Assembly: GCA_963734435.1 (NCBI GenBank)
Contig: CAVTHA010000008.1
Span: 1-64,000 of the forward strand
Direction of reading: 5' to 3'
Length of the DNA stretch: 64,000 nt
Source of the DNA: Bog-756 sp963734435
GTDB lineage: Bacteria; Actinomycetota; Acidimicrobiia; Acidimicrobiales; RAAP-2
In this document: positions 18,802 to 28,225 of the stretch, piece by piece
Numbering within the stretch: the stretch's first letter is position 1
Layout: every line of letters begins with the position of its first letter
Notes under the pieces: model-generated
Seen by the model: the letters and a program-made list of their open reading frames with translations, nothing else
Database searches by the model: none
What the model was told of the DNA's origin: nothing
Translations under genes and position numbers: made by a program

Positions 18802-18900
18802 CTACCTGGCGACTGTCACCAGGCTGACCTGGTCGCCGAGCAACGTATTGGGGTCATGTGGTTGAGCCCGGGAGGGCTGAGCGACCGTCGATGTCGACAT
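18802..18900 (-). CDS. possible 32-residue peptide gene
   Basis: A short frame, MSTSTVAQPSRAQPHDPNTL and on to QVSLVTVAR, lies between the lipoprotein gene and the divergent FN3 gene. No relatives are known to me. It is listed because nothing else occupies this stretch. Confidence 0.15.
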   Translation of the reverse strand: MSTSTVAQPSRAQPHDPNTLLGDQVSLVTVAR

Positions 18901-18979
18901 TCGTGACGTCTGTTGCAACATGTGACCGGAACGCGTTGACATCGGATTTCCGAAGGCATTTACTGAGGAGTAGTCAAAT

Positions 18980-19401
18980 ATGAGGGGGCATGTGATGCCT
19001 AGACCTCTGCGGCGGTTGGCGTTGGCGATTCTTGTGGCAGGCTCGGCCAGTGTGCTTTTCAGCGCTCCGGCCTGGGCACCTCCCCCTCCGATGCGTCCGC
19101 CTCCACCTGTAGGAATCAAGGTCCATCCGGGGAATGGTAGAGCTGTCGTCAGATGGCAGCCGGAGACGAACGATTTCTTTCCATGGTTCCCGGACCGGCT
19201 TCGGAAGCCAGGACGGGGCTCCACGGTCCCTTTGCAGAGTCCTCGGTGTGACAGCGTCGACATGCACCATCAAGGGCCTTACGAATGGGGTCCGATACTG
19301 ACGTCAGGGTCCATTCCCTCTACACGAAGGGCGTCAACAGCACGGAGCAGTTCCTGGGTTTCGGGTCACCGGGAGTCAGGGTCACGCCGCGAGAGCCATA
19401 A
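18980..19401 (+). CDS. secreted fibronectin type III protein, frameshifted
   Basis: Starts MRGHVMPRPLRRLALAILVA, a Sec signal ending near PAWA, then a Pro-rich stretch and the first FN3 strands (VGIKVHPGNGRAVVRWQPE). The remainder is spread over other frames: TCTIKGLTNGVRY, then VHSLYTKGVNSTE and FGSPGVRVTPREP before a stop at 19401, all in the right order for one FN3 domain. At least two base errors or mutations are implied. FN3 domains mediate carbohydrate or protein contacts outside the cell. A second FN3 exported protein lies at 39966-40334. Confidence 0.55.
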
Positions 19402-19432
19402 GGGTCCTGCGCCGTCGTGTGGTCGAGGGGTG

Positions 19433-19476
19433 TGCGACCGACACCGGGCCGACCTGGACGCCGTTCAGCGGGTGGA
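19433..19476 (+). pseudogene. fragment of HYANAF-family gene (copy 3)
   Basis: A short stretch encodes CDRHRADLDAVQRV, matching CDGHRADLDAVQRI at the end of the protein at 16462-16763. No start or N-terminal part is visible, so this is a 3' remnant. Confidence 0.4.
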
Positions 19477-19651
19477 TGAGATAACGCCACCCAATCGCGG
19501 GCGTGCAGCATTTCGAAGGGAAGAGTTTGGAGGCGGGCTAAACGCCCACAGCCATCTCACAGCTAATTCTAAGATTCACCTTGACTCGGCGCTGATCAGG
19601 GCAGATAGTGATTTGGGGCGGTAAGGAGCGGCGGAGTGCGGGGTCCTTGCG

Positions 19652-21213
19652 GTGAGGTTCAAGGATCAAGACCGACCCCATAATTGGGCGCTCCTCATAG
19701 TGCGGCTGGTTTTGGCTGGGGTTTTCTAACGGCCGGGCTCTCTAAGCTCGCCGACCGAAGCGGTTCGATAGAGGCCGTTCGGGCTTTCGGTATACCCGAC
19801 AGACTGAGCGCACCCTTGGGAAGCACGCTCCCCCTCGCAGAGTTGGCCATCGAAAATCCGCGTCCTGCCATTGGCCTCGACTGTGGCAGGGGCAATCGGT
19901 GCCCTCGTGCTCCTGCTGGCCTTCTGTGTGGGGATTACCGCCGCGATGGTCGCGGGGAGGCTCCCCGATTGCCACTGCTTCGGTCAGTTGCATTCTTCAC
20001 CGGCTGGATGGAGGACCCTCTTTCGCCAACATCGTCCTGGCCGCGGCAGCCGGATTCGTGCTAGCGGAGGGCTTGCATCAGCCAGGTGCCAGCGCCGTGG
20101 CTTGGCTCAGTCAGCTAGATGGTGCCGAGGTGGCGAGCCTGGTCGCCGGCATCGTCGTAATGGCCGCTGTTGGAGGTTTGGGCTGGTTCAGTCTGGAACT
20201 GCTTCGGCAGAACGGCCGCATCCTCCTTCGTCTCGACGAGCTGGAGGTAGCTGTCTCGGCTGGCGGAGGCGCCGTAGTGCCTGAACTCTTCGATTGGGAG
20301 CGACGAGCCCAGGGCTTACGTGTCGGATCCAAAGCGCCAGACTTCGATCTCGTCAGTCTCGGCGGTGGCAAGCGGACACTCAAGTCACTGCTGGCCGACG
20401 GCCAGCCGGCCATGCTGGTCTTTGCCGACCCGGGATGTGGGCCGTGCCAGGCACTTCTGCCTGACTTGTCCAAGTGGCAACGCCAGCACGCCAGTCGATT
20501 GACAGTCGCCATGATCAGCCGCGGCGATATAGAAGCCAACCAAGCCAAAGCCGACGAGCACCGGGTGCAGAACATCCTGATTCAAGTCGACCGCGAGGTG
20601 TCGACTTCCTACCAAGCTCATGGAACACCCTCTGCCCTTCTGGTATCCCCTGAAGGCCTCATTGCGAGCGCGGTTGCCCCGGGTGCTCTCGCCATCAGCC
20701 AGCTCGTCGATCGTCACCTCGGGATGGCCCCGACCCGAATTCCTCTACGCGCCACACCCGTAGCTCCTGACACCTCACAGGTGGGACAGGAAATCCCAGC
20801 ACTCACCCTGTCGGATCTGAATGGGCGAGATTTCGAACTTTCAGGTCTCAGAGGTCAGGACACTCTTGTGTTGTTCTGGAACCCAGCCTGTGGGTTTTGT
20901 CAGAAGATGCTGCCGACCTCAAAGCATGGGAAGCGAGTCCTCCACAGGACGCTCCCGATCTTGTCGTGATTTCAGCCGGCGAGCGCGAGATTGTTGCCCC
21001 CAGATCGGCCTCACGTCGAAAGTCTTGCTCGACCCCGAAGGGCTGGCCATGTCCGCCTTTCACGCAAACGGTACTCCCATGGGCGTCCTAATTGGGCCGG
21101 AGCTTCGCATTACCTCGCCGATGGCGGCCGGCGCACAAGCCGTGTTAGCTCTCGGCAAGTTCTCGTACCGAGAAGCATGGCTCGAAGCCGCAGGCGGCAG
21201 AAGAGGACTTTGA
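19652..21213 (+). CDS. MauE-like membrane domain fused to two thioredoxin-like domains, frameshifted
   Basis: From about GTG 19652 the first third reads, over three frames, LLIVRLVLAGVF, LTAGLSKLADRSGSIEAVRA, TVAGAIGALVLLLAFCVGIT, GRLPDCHCFGQLHSS and NIVLAAAAGFVLAEG: the four-helix MauE/DoxX-like module with the family's CHCFG motif. A first TlpA/MauD-like domain follows (KAPDFDLVSLGGGKRTLKSL, active site DPGCGPCQ), then a second (QEIPALTLSDLNGRDFELSG, active site NPACGFCQ) with two more shifts near 20925 and 20985. MauE and MauD are needed for disulfide-rich methylamine dehydrogenase. Here the pair would move electrons across the membrane to or from the Cys-rich protein encoded next. Confidence 0.75.
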
Positions 21214-21404
21214 CGAAAATCGTGAGTCATTGGCATGACGATGCTGCCGAGAGAGTTGCCTCCAGCCATCTCAGTCGGCGGAGGATTATCGGTCGCGCAA
21301 GACCTACCGTTCGACTCTGCTGCAACTGGTGAACGTTTGTTCCGGTTCGCCGCTATTGAAGAGACGGTACGCCTTCACCGCCCAATAGTACGGGCCAACG
21401 TACC

Positions 21405-22892
21405 GTGACCAGTCATAGGTTCGATGAGCTGGCCAGAACATCAGCGCAAGGGTCGGTTTCTCGTCGTTCGGTTCTTGGCGCCACCGTCGTGGCTTTGGCA
21501 ACCGCGGTCCTGAAACCGTTGCCGGCTAACGCCGCGTTGTCGAAAGTTATTCGTTCCCCCCAGAGGACAGCGTGTCGCGAGTATGAGTTCAATACGCAAG
21601 CGGCGCGGTTAACAAGCTCTGCGTGTTCCTCAGCGGACGAACTTTTAGCCAAGCAGGCCGCCTTGGGTGTCGTGGGCTTGCCGGACTACGAGTTGCTGGC
21701 TTCAGCCGTAGGTGCTCTTGGATTTACCCCTGCCGAGAGGCCGCGGGCATCAATTGGACGAGCCGACGGGGCTTGGGTCCAGACAGTCCTGGTTTCTAAC
21801 TTCCGGATGGCCGGTTCACGCAATCAAGGCGCTACGGTTCTTTACTTCAGAAACTCTGAAGGGGGCCAGACGGCGATTGCTCTGGCGAAGACCGACACGG
21901 CCGCCTTCGGCCTCTATGTCGATCAGGCAACGCATACCGTCAAGACGTTCCGCAAACGGCGCCTCTCAGATCCCTCCGGAGCACCGCCGGTCCCTCTGTC
22001 AGGGTCGTCTGACCCTTCGATGATTGCAGCTAGCTCACCGGAAGCCTCAAGCATAAACGGGAAGTGCGAGACGTGCAAAGACATCTGCGAGATCGGTGGG
22101 AAGTTTCTGGCATGGGGCGCGATTACGACCTTTTGTGCTGGGGCTGAAATTCCGTGTGTATCCGACATTCTCGCTGAGGCGTTCGGCCTGGAGGGTGGGC
22201 TTGCGCTAGTCGGATCAACGGAAATCGATGTGATCCAGGAAATTAGTGAGGACGCAGTCGTAGAAGTCGATTCAAAGAAGTCGCAGAGTGACTGCGAGAA
22301 GTATTGCGAGGCTAGATATTGCTTCTGTAACTGTCCTAGCTCATTAGCCTGCTGTGATGGCAAATGCACTTTGCTTATCGACAACGATAGCCACTGTGCT
22401 ATTTGTACCCAAGACTGCACCATGTTGGGCCAAATTTGTTGCTATAAAACTTGTTGTAACGCCGAATCCTGTTGCGGTGAGCAGTGTTGCACCCCGGACA
22501 CGGGAATGACATGCAGCGACATTCACGGGGTTAAAACTTGCACGTGTGATGGTGATGAGTGCACCAACGGTCAAGTCTGCTGCGACAATAACTGTGCCAC
22601 ACCGTGTCCGGACCAAACGTGCCCGTGTCCGGACAAGGTGTGTGCTGGCGGTCTTTGCTGCGAACACGGTGGGTCTGGTTGTCCATCGGGTAAAATGTGC
22701 TGCAACCACACGTGCATGAGCGACAGCGTCTGCGGCGGCAACTGTCCTTGTTCCGACGGCTCGTGTCCCCCTTGCGGCGGCGGCTGCGCTCAGGGCTGTG
22801 GCCCAATAACCTGTACTACGCCTGGTGCATATTGTAGCGTAGGTGACCTGTTCATCGGCATATGCGACTCCAACTGTTGTTGCCAGGGCTGA
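21405..22892 (+). CDS. Tat-exported cysteine-rich protein of unknown function
   Basis: A 495-residue intact protein. A twin-arginine signal, SRRSVLGATVVALATAV (19-35), ends near ANAA. Residues about 55-200 form a Cys-poor domain (ACREYEFNTQAARL, GAWVQTVLVSNFRMAGS, TAAFGLYVDQATHTV). From about residue 225 on there are about 54 cysteines in 270 residues, in repeating modules of the type GQVCCDNNC, GGLCCEHGGSGC, GKMCCNHTC and ending SNCCCQG. The pattern recalls Stig1-like or other knotted disulfide modules, but no family is certain. Tat export with so many cysteines implies a dedicated oxidant or isomerase; the MauE-thioredoxin fusion 190 bases upstream is the obvious partner. Base composition is less GC-rich than the core genes. 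Confidence 0.75.
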   Translation: MTSHRFDELARTSAQGSVSRRSVLGATVVALATAVLKPLPANAALSKVIRSPQRTACREYEFNTQAARLTSSACSSADELLAKQAALGVVGLPDYELLASAVGALGFTPAERPRASIGRADGAWVQTVLVSNFRMAGSRNQGATVLYFRNSEGGQTAIALAKTDTAAFGLYVDQATHTVKTFRKRRLSDPSGAPPVPLSGSSDPSMIAASSPEASSINGKCETCKDICEIGGKFLAWGAITTFCAGAEIPCVSDILAEAFGLEGGLALVGSTEIDVIQEISEDAVVEVDSKKSQSDCEKYCEARYCFCNCPSSLACCDGKCTLLIDNDSHCAICTQDCTMLGQICCYKTCCNAESCCGEQCCTPDTGMTCSDIHGVKTCTCDGDECTNGQVCCDNNCATPCPDQTCPCPDKVCAGGLCCEHGGSGCPSGKMCCNHTCMSDSVCGGNCPCSDGSCPPCGGGCAQGCGPITCTTPGAYCSVGDLFIGICDSNCCCQG

Positions 22893-23397
22893 GAACGCAA
22901 TGTGTTGACTGTGCGAGCTTGTACGGGGCAGCCGGTGCCGGTCCGGCTGAATTCATCAAAGTTCGCCTCATTCAAGGGCCGGTCGGCAGCCTGCTAAATC
23001 TCTAAGGAACCGAAGCTCCTCCGTGCGTCGGGGCCCTTCTTCCGGTTGCGCCGCTCCGCCGGCCCTGAGCTGCGGTGCTCGGGTCGGCCTTCCCCCGTCC
23101 CCTGCGTTTCCCCCTGCTCCGTCGGCCCTGCGCGGCGGTTCCGGGCCGAATTTGGGCTCTTGGCGTCTCTCGCACTCTCCTCGCCGGGTGGGCGCTAGAG
23201 GACTCGAACCTCCCACCTCAGCCGGGTGAAGGCACTAGGACGCAATTCGCTGGCCTGTCGAAATCGGCGGACTTGCATAGTGGGCGTCCCATGAGGTCAC
23301 GGCCTCCACGGTGCGGCCCTCGCCGCGGGTGGTGAGGGCCCAGGAATTTTTTCACCTTGATAACTCTTTGAATCTTGGCTCGCTGACGAGGGCCCTT
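22893..23397. other. gene-free stretch with a tRNA-like T-arm
   Basis: No convincing gene on either strand. The only structure I see is a T-arm plus 3' acceptor strand of a tRNA on the minus strand at 23189-23213 (listed separately). An IS3 element begins right after. Confidence 0.5.
23189..23213 (-). other. tRNA 3'-end fragment (T-arm and acceptor strand)
   Basis: On the minus strand a T-stem and loop, GGAGG-TTCGAGT-CCTCT, is followed by AGCGCCC and A, as in the 3' end of a tRNA. The matching 5' strand GGGCGCT is absent within 100 bases upstream. Such fragments are typically left at attachment sites. Confidence 0.45.
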
Positions 23398-23443
23398 GAA
23401 TCAGGTCCACCAGTTGTGAGCATCCCGATCCCAGAGTGGGAGG

Positions 23444-23734
23444 ATGCACACAATCATGAAGCGCCACCGACACAGCCCCGCCCAGGCCCTGCGTAAAGTC
23501 CGAGAGGGTGAGCGGCTCCTCAACGAGGGCCATGACCTGACCGAGGTCCTGCGCCAGCTCGAGGTCTCCGAGTCCACCTGGACCCGTTGGCGGGCCCAGT
23601 ACGCCGGCATGAAGGGCGAGGACATGAAGCGCCTGAAGGAGCTCGAGATCGAGAACAAGCGGCTGAAGAAGCTGCTGGCCGAGGCCGAGCTCGACAAGGC
23701 GATGCTGAAGGAGCTGGCCAACGGAAATTTCTGA
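23444..23734 (+). CDS. IS3-family transposase OrfA
   Basis: A 96-residue DNA-binding subunit with a helix-turn-helix (TEVLRQLEVSESTWTRWRAQ) and a leucine-zipper tail (LKELEIENKRLKKLLAEAEL), ending ELANGNF. The slippery heptamer AAATTTC stands directly before its stop, so part of the ribosomes should continue into OrfB. Confidence 0.9.
   Translation: MHTIMKRHRHSPAQALRKVREGERLLNEGHDLTEVLRQLEVSESTWTRWRAQYAGMKGEDMKRLKELEIENKRLKKLLAEAELDKAMLKELANGNF
23725..23731 (+). promoter_or_regulatory. -1 ribosomal frameshift site
   Basis: AAATTTC fits X XXY YYZ in the orfA frame (A AAT TTC) and is followed at once by TGA. Slipping back one base opens the orfB frame (KFLITPERRR), giving the OrfAB transposase of IS3 elements. 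Confidence 0.75.
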
Positions 23735-24629
23735 TCACCCCGGAGCGCCGTCGGCGGGCCGTCGTGGTCCTGACCGAGCGCTTCGGGGTCTCGGAGAGAA
23801 GAGCCTGCCGGGTCGTGGGCCAGCATCGGTCCACCCAGCGGCGCTGTCCGCGGCCGCCGTCCAGTGGCGAGGCGAAGCTCCGCCGTCGGCTCCGCCAGAT
23901 CGCCAAGACCCACCCCCGCTGGGGCTGGAAGAAGGCCCACGACGTCCTCCGCCGGGAGGGATGGACCATCAACGCCAAGCGCACCCGGCGCCTCTGGCGC
24001 ACCGAGGGCCTGAAGCGGCCAGTGACCTGCCGCAAGCGCCGCCGTCTCCATCCCTCGACCGCCGTCCGACTGGAGGCCACGAGGCCCAACGAGGTCTGGG
24101 CCGTCGACTTCCAGTTCGACGAGACGGCCGACTACCGACGTCTCAAGCTCACCAACATCGTCGACGAGTTCACCCGGGAGGCCTTGGCCATGGAGGTCAA
24201 CCGCGGCAGCACCGCCGACGACCTGATCGACGTGATCGAGCATCTGGTGGCCGAACGAGGGGCGCCCGGCCTACCTGCGCATGGACAACGGGCCCGAGCT
24301 GATCTGCGTGGGCCCTGCGGGACTGGTGCCGACTGTCGGGCACGAGGACCATCTACATCGAGCCCGGCTCGCCCTGGGAGAACGCCTACGTCGAGTCGTT
24401 CAACGGACGCGTGCGCGACGAGCTGCTCAACATCGAGGAGTTCGGCTCGCTCACCGAAGCCCGGATCGTTGTCGAAGCGTGGCGGATGGAGTACAACACC
24501 TGGAGGCCACACTCGTCCCTCGGCGGGCTCACCCCGGTCGAGTTCGCCTCGAGATGGGCATCGGAGCATGAAATCTCCGGCACCCGACATACCACCCCGG
24601 TCCTTGCAGCGCCTCACAGGGCAACGTAG
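23731..24629 (+). CDS. IS3-family transposase OrfB (DDE), frameshifted
   Basis: Read by -1 frameshift from OrfA. It shows the HTH_21 domain (THPRWGWKKAHDVLRREGW) and the catalytic domain: first Asp in NEVWAVDFQFDETADYRRLK, second in LRMDNGPELIC, Glu in GSPWENAYVESFNGRVRDE, and the end YNTWRPHSSLGGLTPVEFA. Two extra frame changes, near 24265 and 24330, separate these blocks, so this copy is inactive unless they are sequence errors. Confidence 0.85.
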
Positions 24630-24673
24630 GGACCGGTTTCCAACCAGCCGATGCTCACGATGGCTGGACCGGA

Positions 24674-25314
24674 GAACGGGACCCCGTCATCGCCGCCGGT
24701 ACATACCGGGTCGCGATCACGGCCTGCCTTGGCTTCGCGGTCTGGCTGCAGGCTGCAGCGTCACTGAACGCACGAACGATGATGATGGGTGGTCATCAGT
24801 CGTACCATGGTCCGGATGGTTGACGAGTCGCGTCTTTGGGTGGATCACACCCCCCGACGGACACAAAGGATCAGGCAACCAGGTGACCGCCGCCGCTGGT
24901 GCCAGTGGTGCAGCTGTGTGCGACCACAGTCCCGTCAGACGAGAATCGGAAGGCGATTTCGCCCCTGAACGCCGAGCCGGGGTGGTCGGTAGCCGGATGG
25001 CAGTTTTGTGCCAGAAAGTGGCGGGATGTGTCGAAAACCCCATTCCCCCTGGGCCAGCCCTGCTCTGACAGCCGGCCCCAGGGGAGCGGAGATCGCAGGT
25101 GGTAAGTGGGCCCACCCGCACCCGCATGGTATCCACGAGCCGTGACAGCACTCCTGTCCGTCGCCTAGGTGTCGGGAGCAAACAAACTAGTCGGCGCTTT
25201 TGGCTAGTTCGGCGACCCGCTCTCTCGTCTGACCAGCCTGTTTCCTACCGGCGACCCGGGAAACTCACGCCCCAATATGCTAAAGTTTGTTTAGACATGC
25301 GAAGGAGGGCAGCG
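24674..25314. other. gene-free stretch upstream of the serine recombinase
   Basis: No recognisable gene. A short frame with WCQWCSCVRPQSRQ near 24890-24930 has no family I know. The last 60 bases are less GC-rich and likely hold the recombinase promoter and its ribosome site. Confidence 0.4.
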
Positions 25315-25878
25315 ATGACCAAAACAGCCGTGTGGATCAGGGTCTCGACCAACCACCAGGACGGGGCGAACCAAGTGCCTGACCTGGAGAAGTTCTGCGA
25401 GGCCCACGGACTGGAGATCGTGCGCCGGTTCGAGGTGGCCGAGTCGGCCTGGAACGGCGGCAAGAGGGACGGTCGCTACCGGCAGACGTTGGCTGAGGCC
25501 ACCGACGCTGCCTGGGCGGGGGAGTTCGAGGTCCTCGTCGTCTGGGCGCTGGACAGGATCACCCGCGAAGGAGCGGAGGGGGCGCTGCGTATCTTGCGCC
25601 AGTTCCGTGAGCGGTCCTGCACGGTGCTCTCGGTCAAGGAGAGCTGGCTGAACGGCAGTCCCGAGGTCCAAGACGTGCTGGTGGCGTTCGCCGGGTGGAT
25701 GGCTCAGCAGGAGTCAGCCCGTCGCAGTGAGCGGATCAAGGCCGGCCTGGCCAAGCGGGCGGCTGAGGGTAAGCCGGTGGGGCGCCAGTTGGGGGCGAAG
25801 GACAAGCGGCAGCGGAAGCGGTCCGGCTACGTGGCCCGGTACGAGCGGCAGCGGGAGGCTGAGCGACCCGGCTCCTGA
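25315..25878 (+). CDS. small serine recombinase (resolvase family)
   Basis: A 187-residue protein starting MTKTAVWIRVSTNHQDGANQ, the ATG following GAAGGAGGG. The nucleophile serine is in RVSTNHQ; LVVWALDRITREGAEGALR supplies the conserved arginines and SARRSERIKAGLAKR the long helix. The C-terminus (GAKDKRQRKRSGYVARYER) is short and basic, as in compact recombinases that lack the large zinc-ribbon domain. It is intact. Its site could be the tRNA-like fragments nearby, or it may be a remnant of an IS607-like or phage module. Confidence 0.8.
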   Translation: MTKTAVWIRVSTNHQDGANQVPDLEKFCEAHGLEIVRRFEVAESAWNGGKRDGRYRQTLAEATDAAWAGEFEVLVVWALDRITREGAEGALRILRQFRERSCTVLSVKESWLNGSPEVQDVLVAFAGWMAQQESARRSERIKAGLAKRAAEGKPVGRQLGAKDKRQRKRSGYVARYERQREAERPGS

Positions 25879-26239
25879 CTCACCTGTATCCCGTTGTAGT
25901 TGCTCGTATCCCATCGCACTACAAACCGATATCGCGCTGATGTCGGGCCTTTTGGCGCGAGTTCGTCGAAAACCGCTGCCTTGTTGCTTAGCTCTTGGGC
26001 TGGTCTTCGTGCCTGAGCACGGAATGTGGAGCATGCCTGCACCTGTACAACCGATGACCCGTGCAAGTACATCTGCTCCCTCTCGGTGTTGACACTCCCC
26101 TCTACTGTGATCTGTGTCGCCAACGGCTGAAGAATGACCCCTTATCACCGCCCGAAAGCTGACCCCCCTTCCCGGTGATCCACCACTGAGCGTGCTGGAT
26201 CACAGACCCTGGCTGCCTGGCCGGCCAGGGAGGAAGGAA

Positions 26240-27448
26240 ATGATCAACGTGGACGACTGGGCTGAGATCCGTCGCCTGTATTTCGCTGAGCACCTGGGAG
26301 TCAAGACCATCGCCCGGCAGCTGGGCGTGGCTCGCAACACCGTGCGGACGGCCGTGCGGGGATCTGACCCGCCGAACTACCAGCGCAAAACGAAGGGCTC
26401 GCTGGTCGACGCTGTCGAGGCCGAGATCTGCAAGCTGCTGAAGGACTGCCCGACCATGCCGGCGACGGTGATCGCAGAGCGCATCCGCTGGGAGCACGGC
26501 ATCACCATTCTGCGGGACCGGGTGGCCGAGCTGCGCCCACTCTTCCGACCACCCGATCCGTGCCAGCGCACGTTCTACACACCTGGCGAGCTGGTCCAGT
26601 TCGACCTGTGGCAACCCGAGACCCCTATTCCGCTCGACTTCGACCAGGCCGACAAGCTCTGGGTGGTCACCTCGGTCAGCGGGTACTCGCGCTTCATGGC
26701 GGCGTGGATGGTTCCCACCCGAGCGGCCCACGACGTGCTCTCGGGCATGCTGCGCTGCTTCGAGCAGATCGGAGCGGTCCCGCGCACTGCGGTGTGGGAC
26801 GGCGAAGGCTGCATCGGCCAGTGGCGACGCGGCAAGGAGTGCTTTACCGAGGAGTACCAGCGCTTCCGGGGCACGCTCGGGATGGGGGCACGGCTGTGCA
26901 AGCCGAACGACCCCGAGGCCAAGGGCATGAACGAGCGGGCCAATGGTTACTACGAGACCTCGTTCCTGCCGGGACGTCGGTTCTCCGACGTCGACGACTT
27001 CAACGAGCAACTCACCACCTGGCTCAAGAGAGCGAACTGCAGGGTGCACGCCACGACGCGGGCCGTGCCGGCCGAGCTCATCTATGAGGACCGAGGCGCC
27101 ATGCGCCCCTTCCCGCCGATCCTGCCTGACCCGGCCCAGCGTTTCTCCACCCGGCTGCCCCGTGACCACTACGTCCGCGTCGACACCAACGACTACTCGG
27201 TCAACCCCCGCTTTGTGGGCCGGCGCATCGAGGCCCGCGTCGACCTGGACTCGGTGGTGGCCACCTGCGACGGGGTCGAGGTGGCCCGTCACCAGCGCTG
27301 TTTGGCCAAGCACCGCACCCTGCTCGACCCCACCCACGCCATGACGCTGCGTCTCATGCGGGTCGAGCAGAGAGCGGCAGAGGTCTTTGCCGACGCCGTC
27401 GAAGAACGCGACCTGTCCGACTACGACAAGGCGCTTGGGGTGGCGTGA
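26240..27448 (+). CDS. istA: IS21-family transposase IstA
   Basis: A 402-residue transposase with an N-terminal helix-turn-helix (IARQLGVARNTVRTAVRG), an rve catalytic core (first Asp in ELVQFDLWQPETP, second in AVWDGEGCIGQW, Glu in NERANGYYE) and the Mu-C-like tail (NDYSVNPRFVGRRIEARVDL). The ATG at 26240 follows GGGAGGAAGGAA; the frame is open to 26192. Its stop overlaps the istB ATG (TGATG), as usual for IS21. Intact. Confidence 0.95.
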   Translation: MINVDDWAEIRRLYFAEHLGVKTIARQLGVARNTVRTAVRGSDPPNYQRKTKGSLVDAVEAEICKLLKDCPTMPATVIAERIRWEHGITILRDRVAELRPLFRPPDPCQRTFYTPGELVQFDLWQPETPIPLDFDQADKLWVVTSVSGYSRFMAAWMVPTRAAHDVLSGMLRCFEQIGAVPRTAVWDGEGCIGQWRRGKECFTEEYQRFRGTLGMGARLCKPNDPEAKGMNERANGYYETSFLPGRRFSDVDDFNEQLTTWLKRANCRVHATTRAVPAELIYEDRGAMRPFPPILPDPAQRFSTRLPRDHYVRVDTNDYSVNPRFVGRRIEARVDLDSVVATCDGVEVARHQRCLAKHRTLLDPTHAMTLRLMRVEQRAAEVFADAVEERDLSDYDKALGVA

Positions 27449-28225
27449 TGGTGACCAAGACCAAGGCCCCGAGCGACCTCGGCTATCTGTGCCGGGCACT
27501 CAAGGCACCGTCACTGGCCAAGTCGGTCGAACGACTGGCCGAGCGCGGCTCGCACCGAGAGCTGGACCCACGAAGAGTTCTTAGCCGCTTGCCTCGAGCG
27601 TGAGGTGGCCGCCCGTCAGTCCAACGGAGGCGAGATCCGCATTCGAGCCGCTCGCTTCCCGGCCCGCAAGACCCTCGAGGAGTTCGACTTCGACCACCAA
27701 CGGAGCCTCAAACGCGACGTCATTGCCCATCTCGGTGCTCTGGACTTCGTCGAAGCCAAGGACAACGTCGTCTTCTTGGGCCCACCGGGGACCGGCAAGA
27801 CCCACCTGGCCATCGGATTATCGGTCCGGGCCTGCCAGGCCGGGCACCGCGTGCTCTTCGGCACTGGGGCCCAATGGGTCGACCGTCTGGCCGAGGCCCA
27901 CAACGCGGGGCACCTCCATGACGAACTCACCCGGCTGAGCCGCTATCCGCTCATCGTGATCGACAAGGTGGGCTACATCCCCTTCGAAACAGAAGCGGCC
28001 AACCTCTTCTTTCAGCTGGTCTCGGCCCGCTACGAGCGGGCCAGCACCATCGTGACGTCCAACAAGCCCTTCGGGCGTTGGGGTGAGGTGTTCGGCGACG
28101 CCGTCGTGGCCGCCGCCATGATCGACCGCCTCGTCCACCACGCCGAGGTCGTCTCCATGAAGGGCGACAGCTACCGCCTGAAAGACAGAGATCTCGGGAG
28201 GACGCCTACAGACGACGACCAATGA
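27448..28225 (+). CDS. istB: IS21-family helper ATPase IstB, frameshifted
   Basis: Starts MVTKTKAPSDLGYLCRALKA; one extra base near 27548-27553 (CGCGGCT) shifts the frame, after which it continues SWTHEEFLAACLEREVAARQ and stays intact to 28225. Walker A is GPPGTGKTH. Walker B reads LIVIDKVGYIPFE, with lysine where IstB proteins have the catalytic glutamate (DEVGYIPFE), a G-to-A change that should disable ATP hydrolysis. IstB chooses and bends target DNA for IstA. Confidence 0.9.

Larger units (their letters stand above)
23401..24673 (+). mobile_element. IS3-family insertion sequence
   Basis: Ends are imperfect inverted repeats starting TCAGGTCCACCAG (left) and TCCGGTCCAGCCA (right, complement), sharing a GTGAGCATC block about 16 bases in. 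GAA flanks both sides (23398-23400 and 24674-24676), a 3-bp target duplication as usual for IS3. The element carries orfA and orfB. Confidence 0.8.

Noticed and set aside
23023..23229. A plus-strand frame ending GARGLEPPTSAG
   Set aside because: This peptide is a common false translation of a tRNA T-arm, which is what lies there.
26102..27499. A 465-codon open frame opposite istA
   Set aside because: It mirrors the IstA coding strand and spans the IS boundary.
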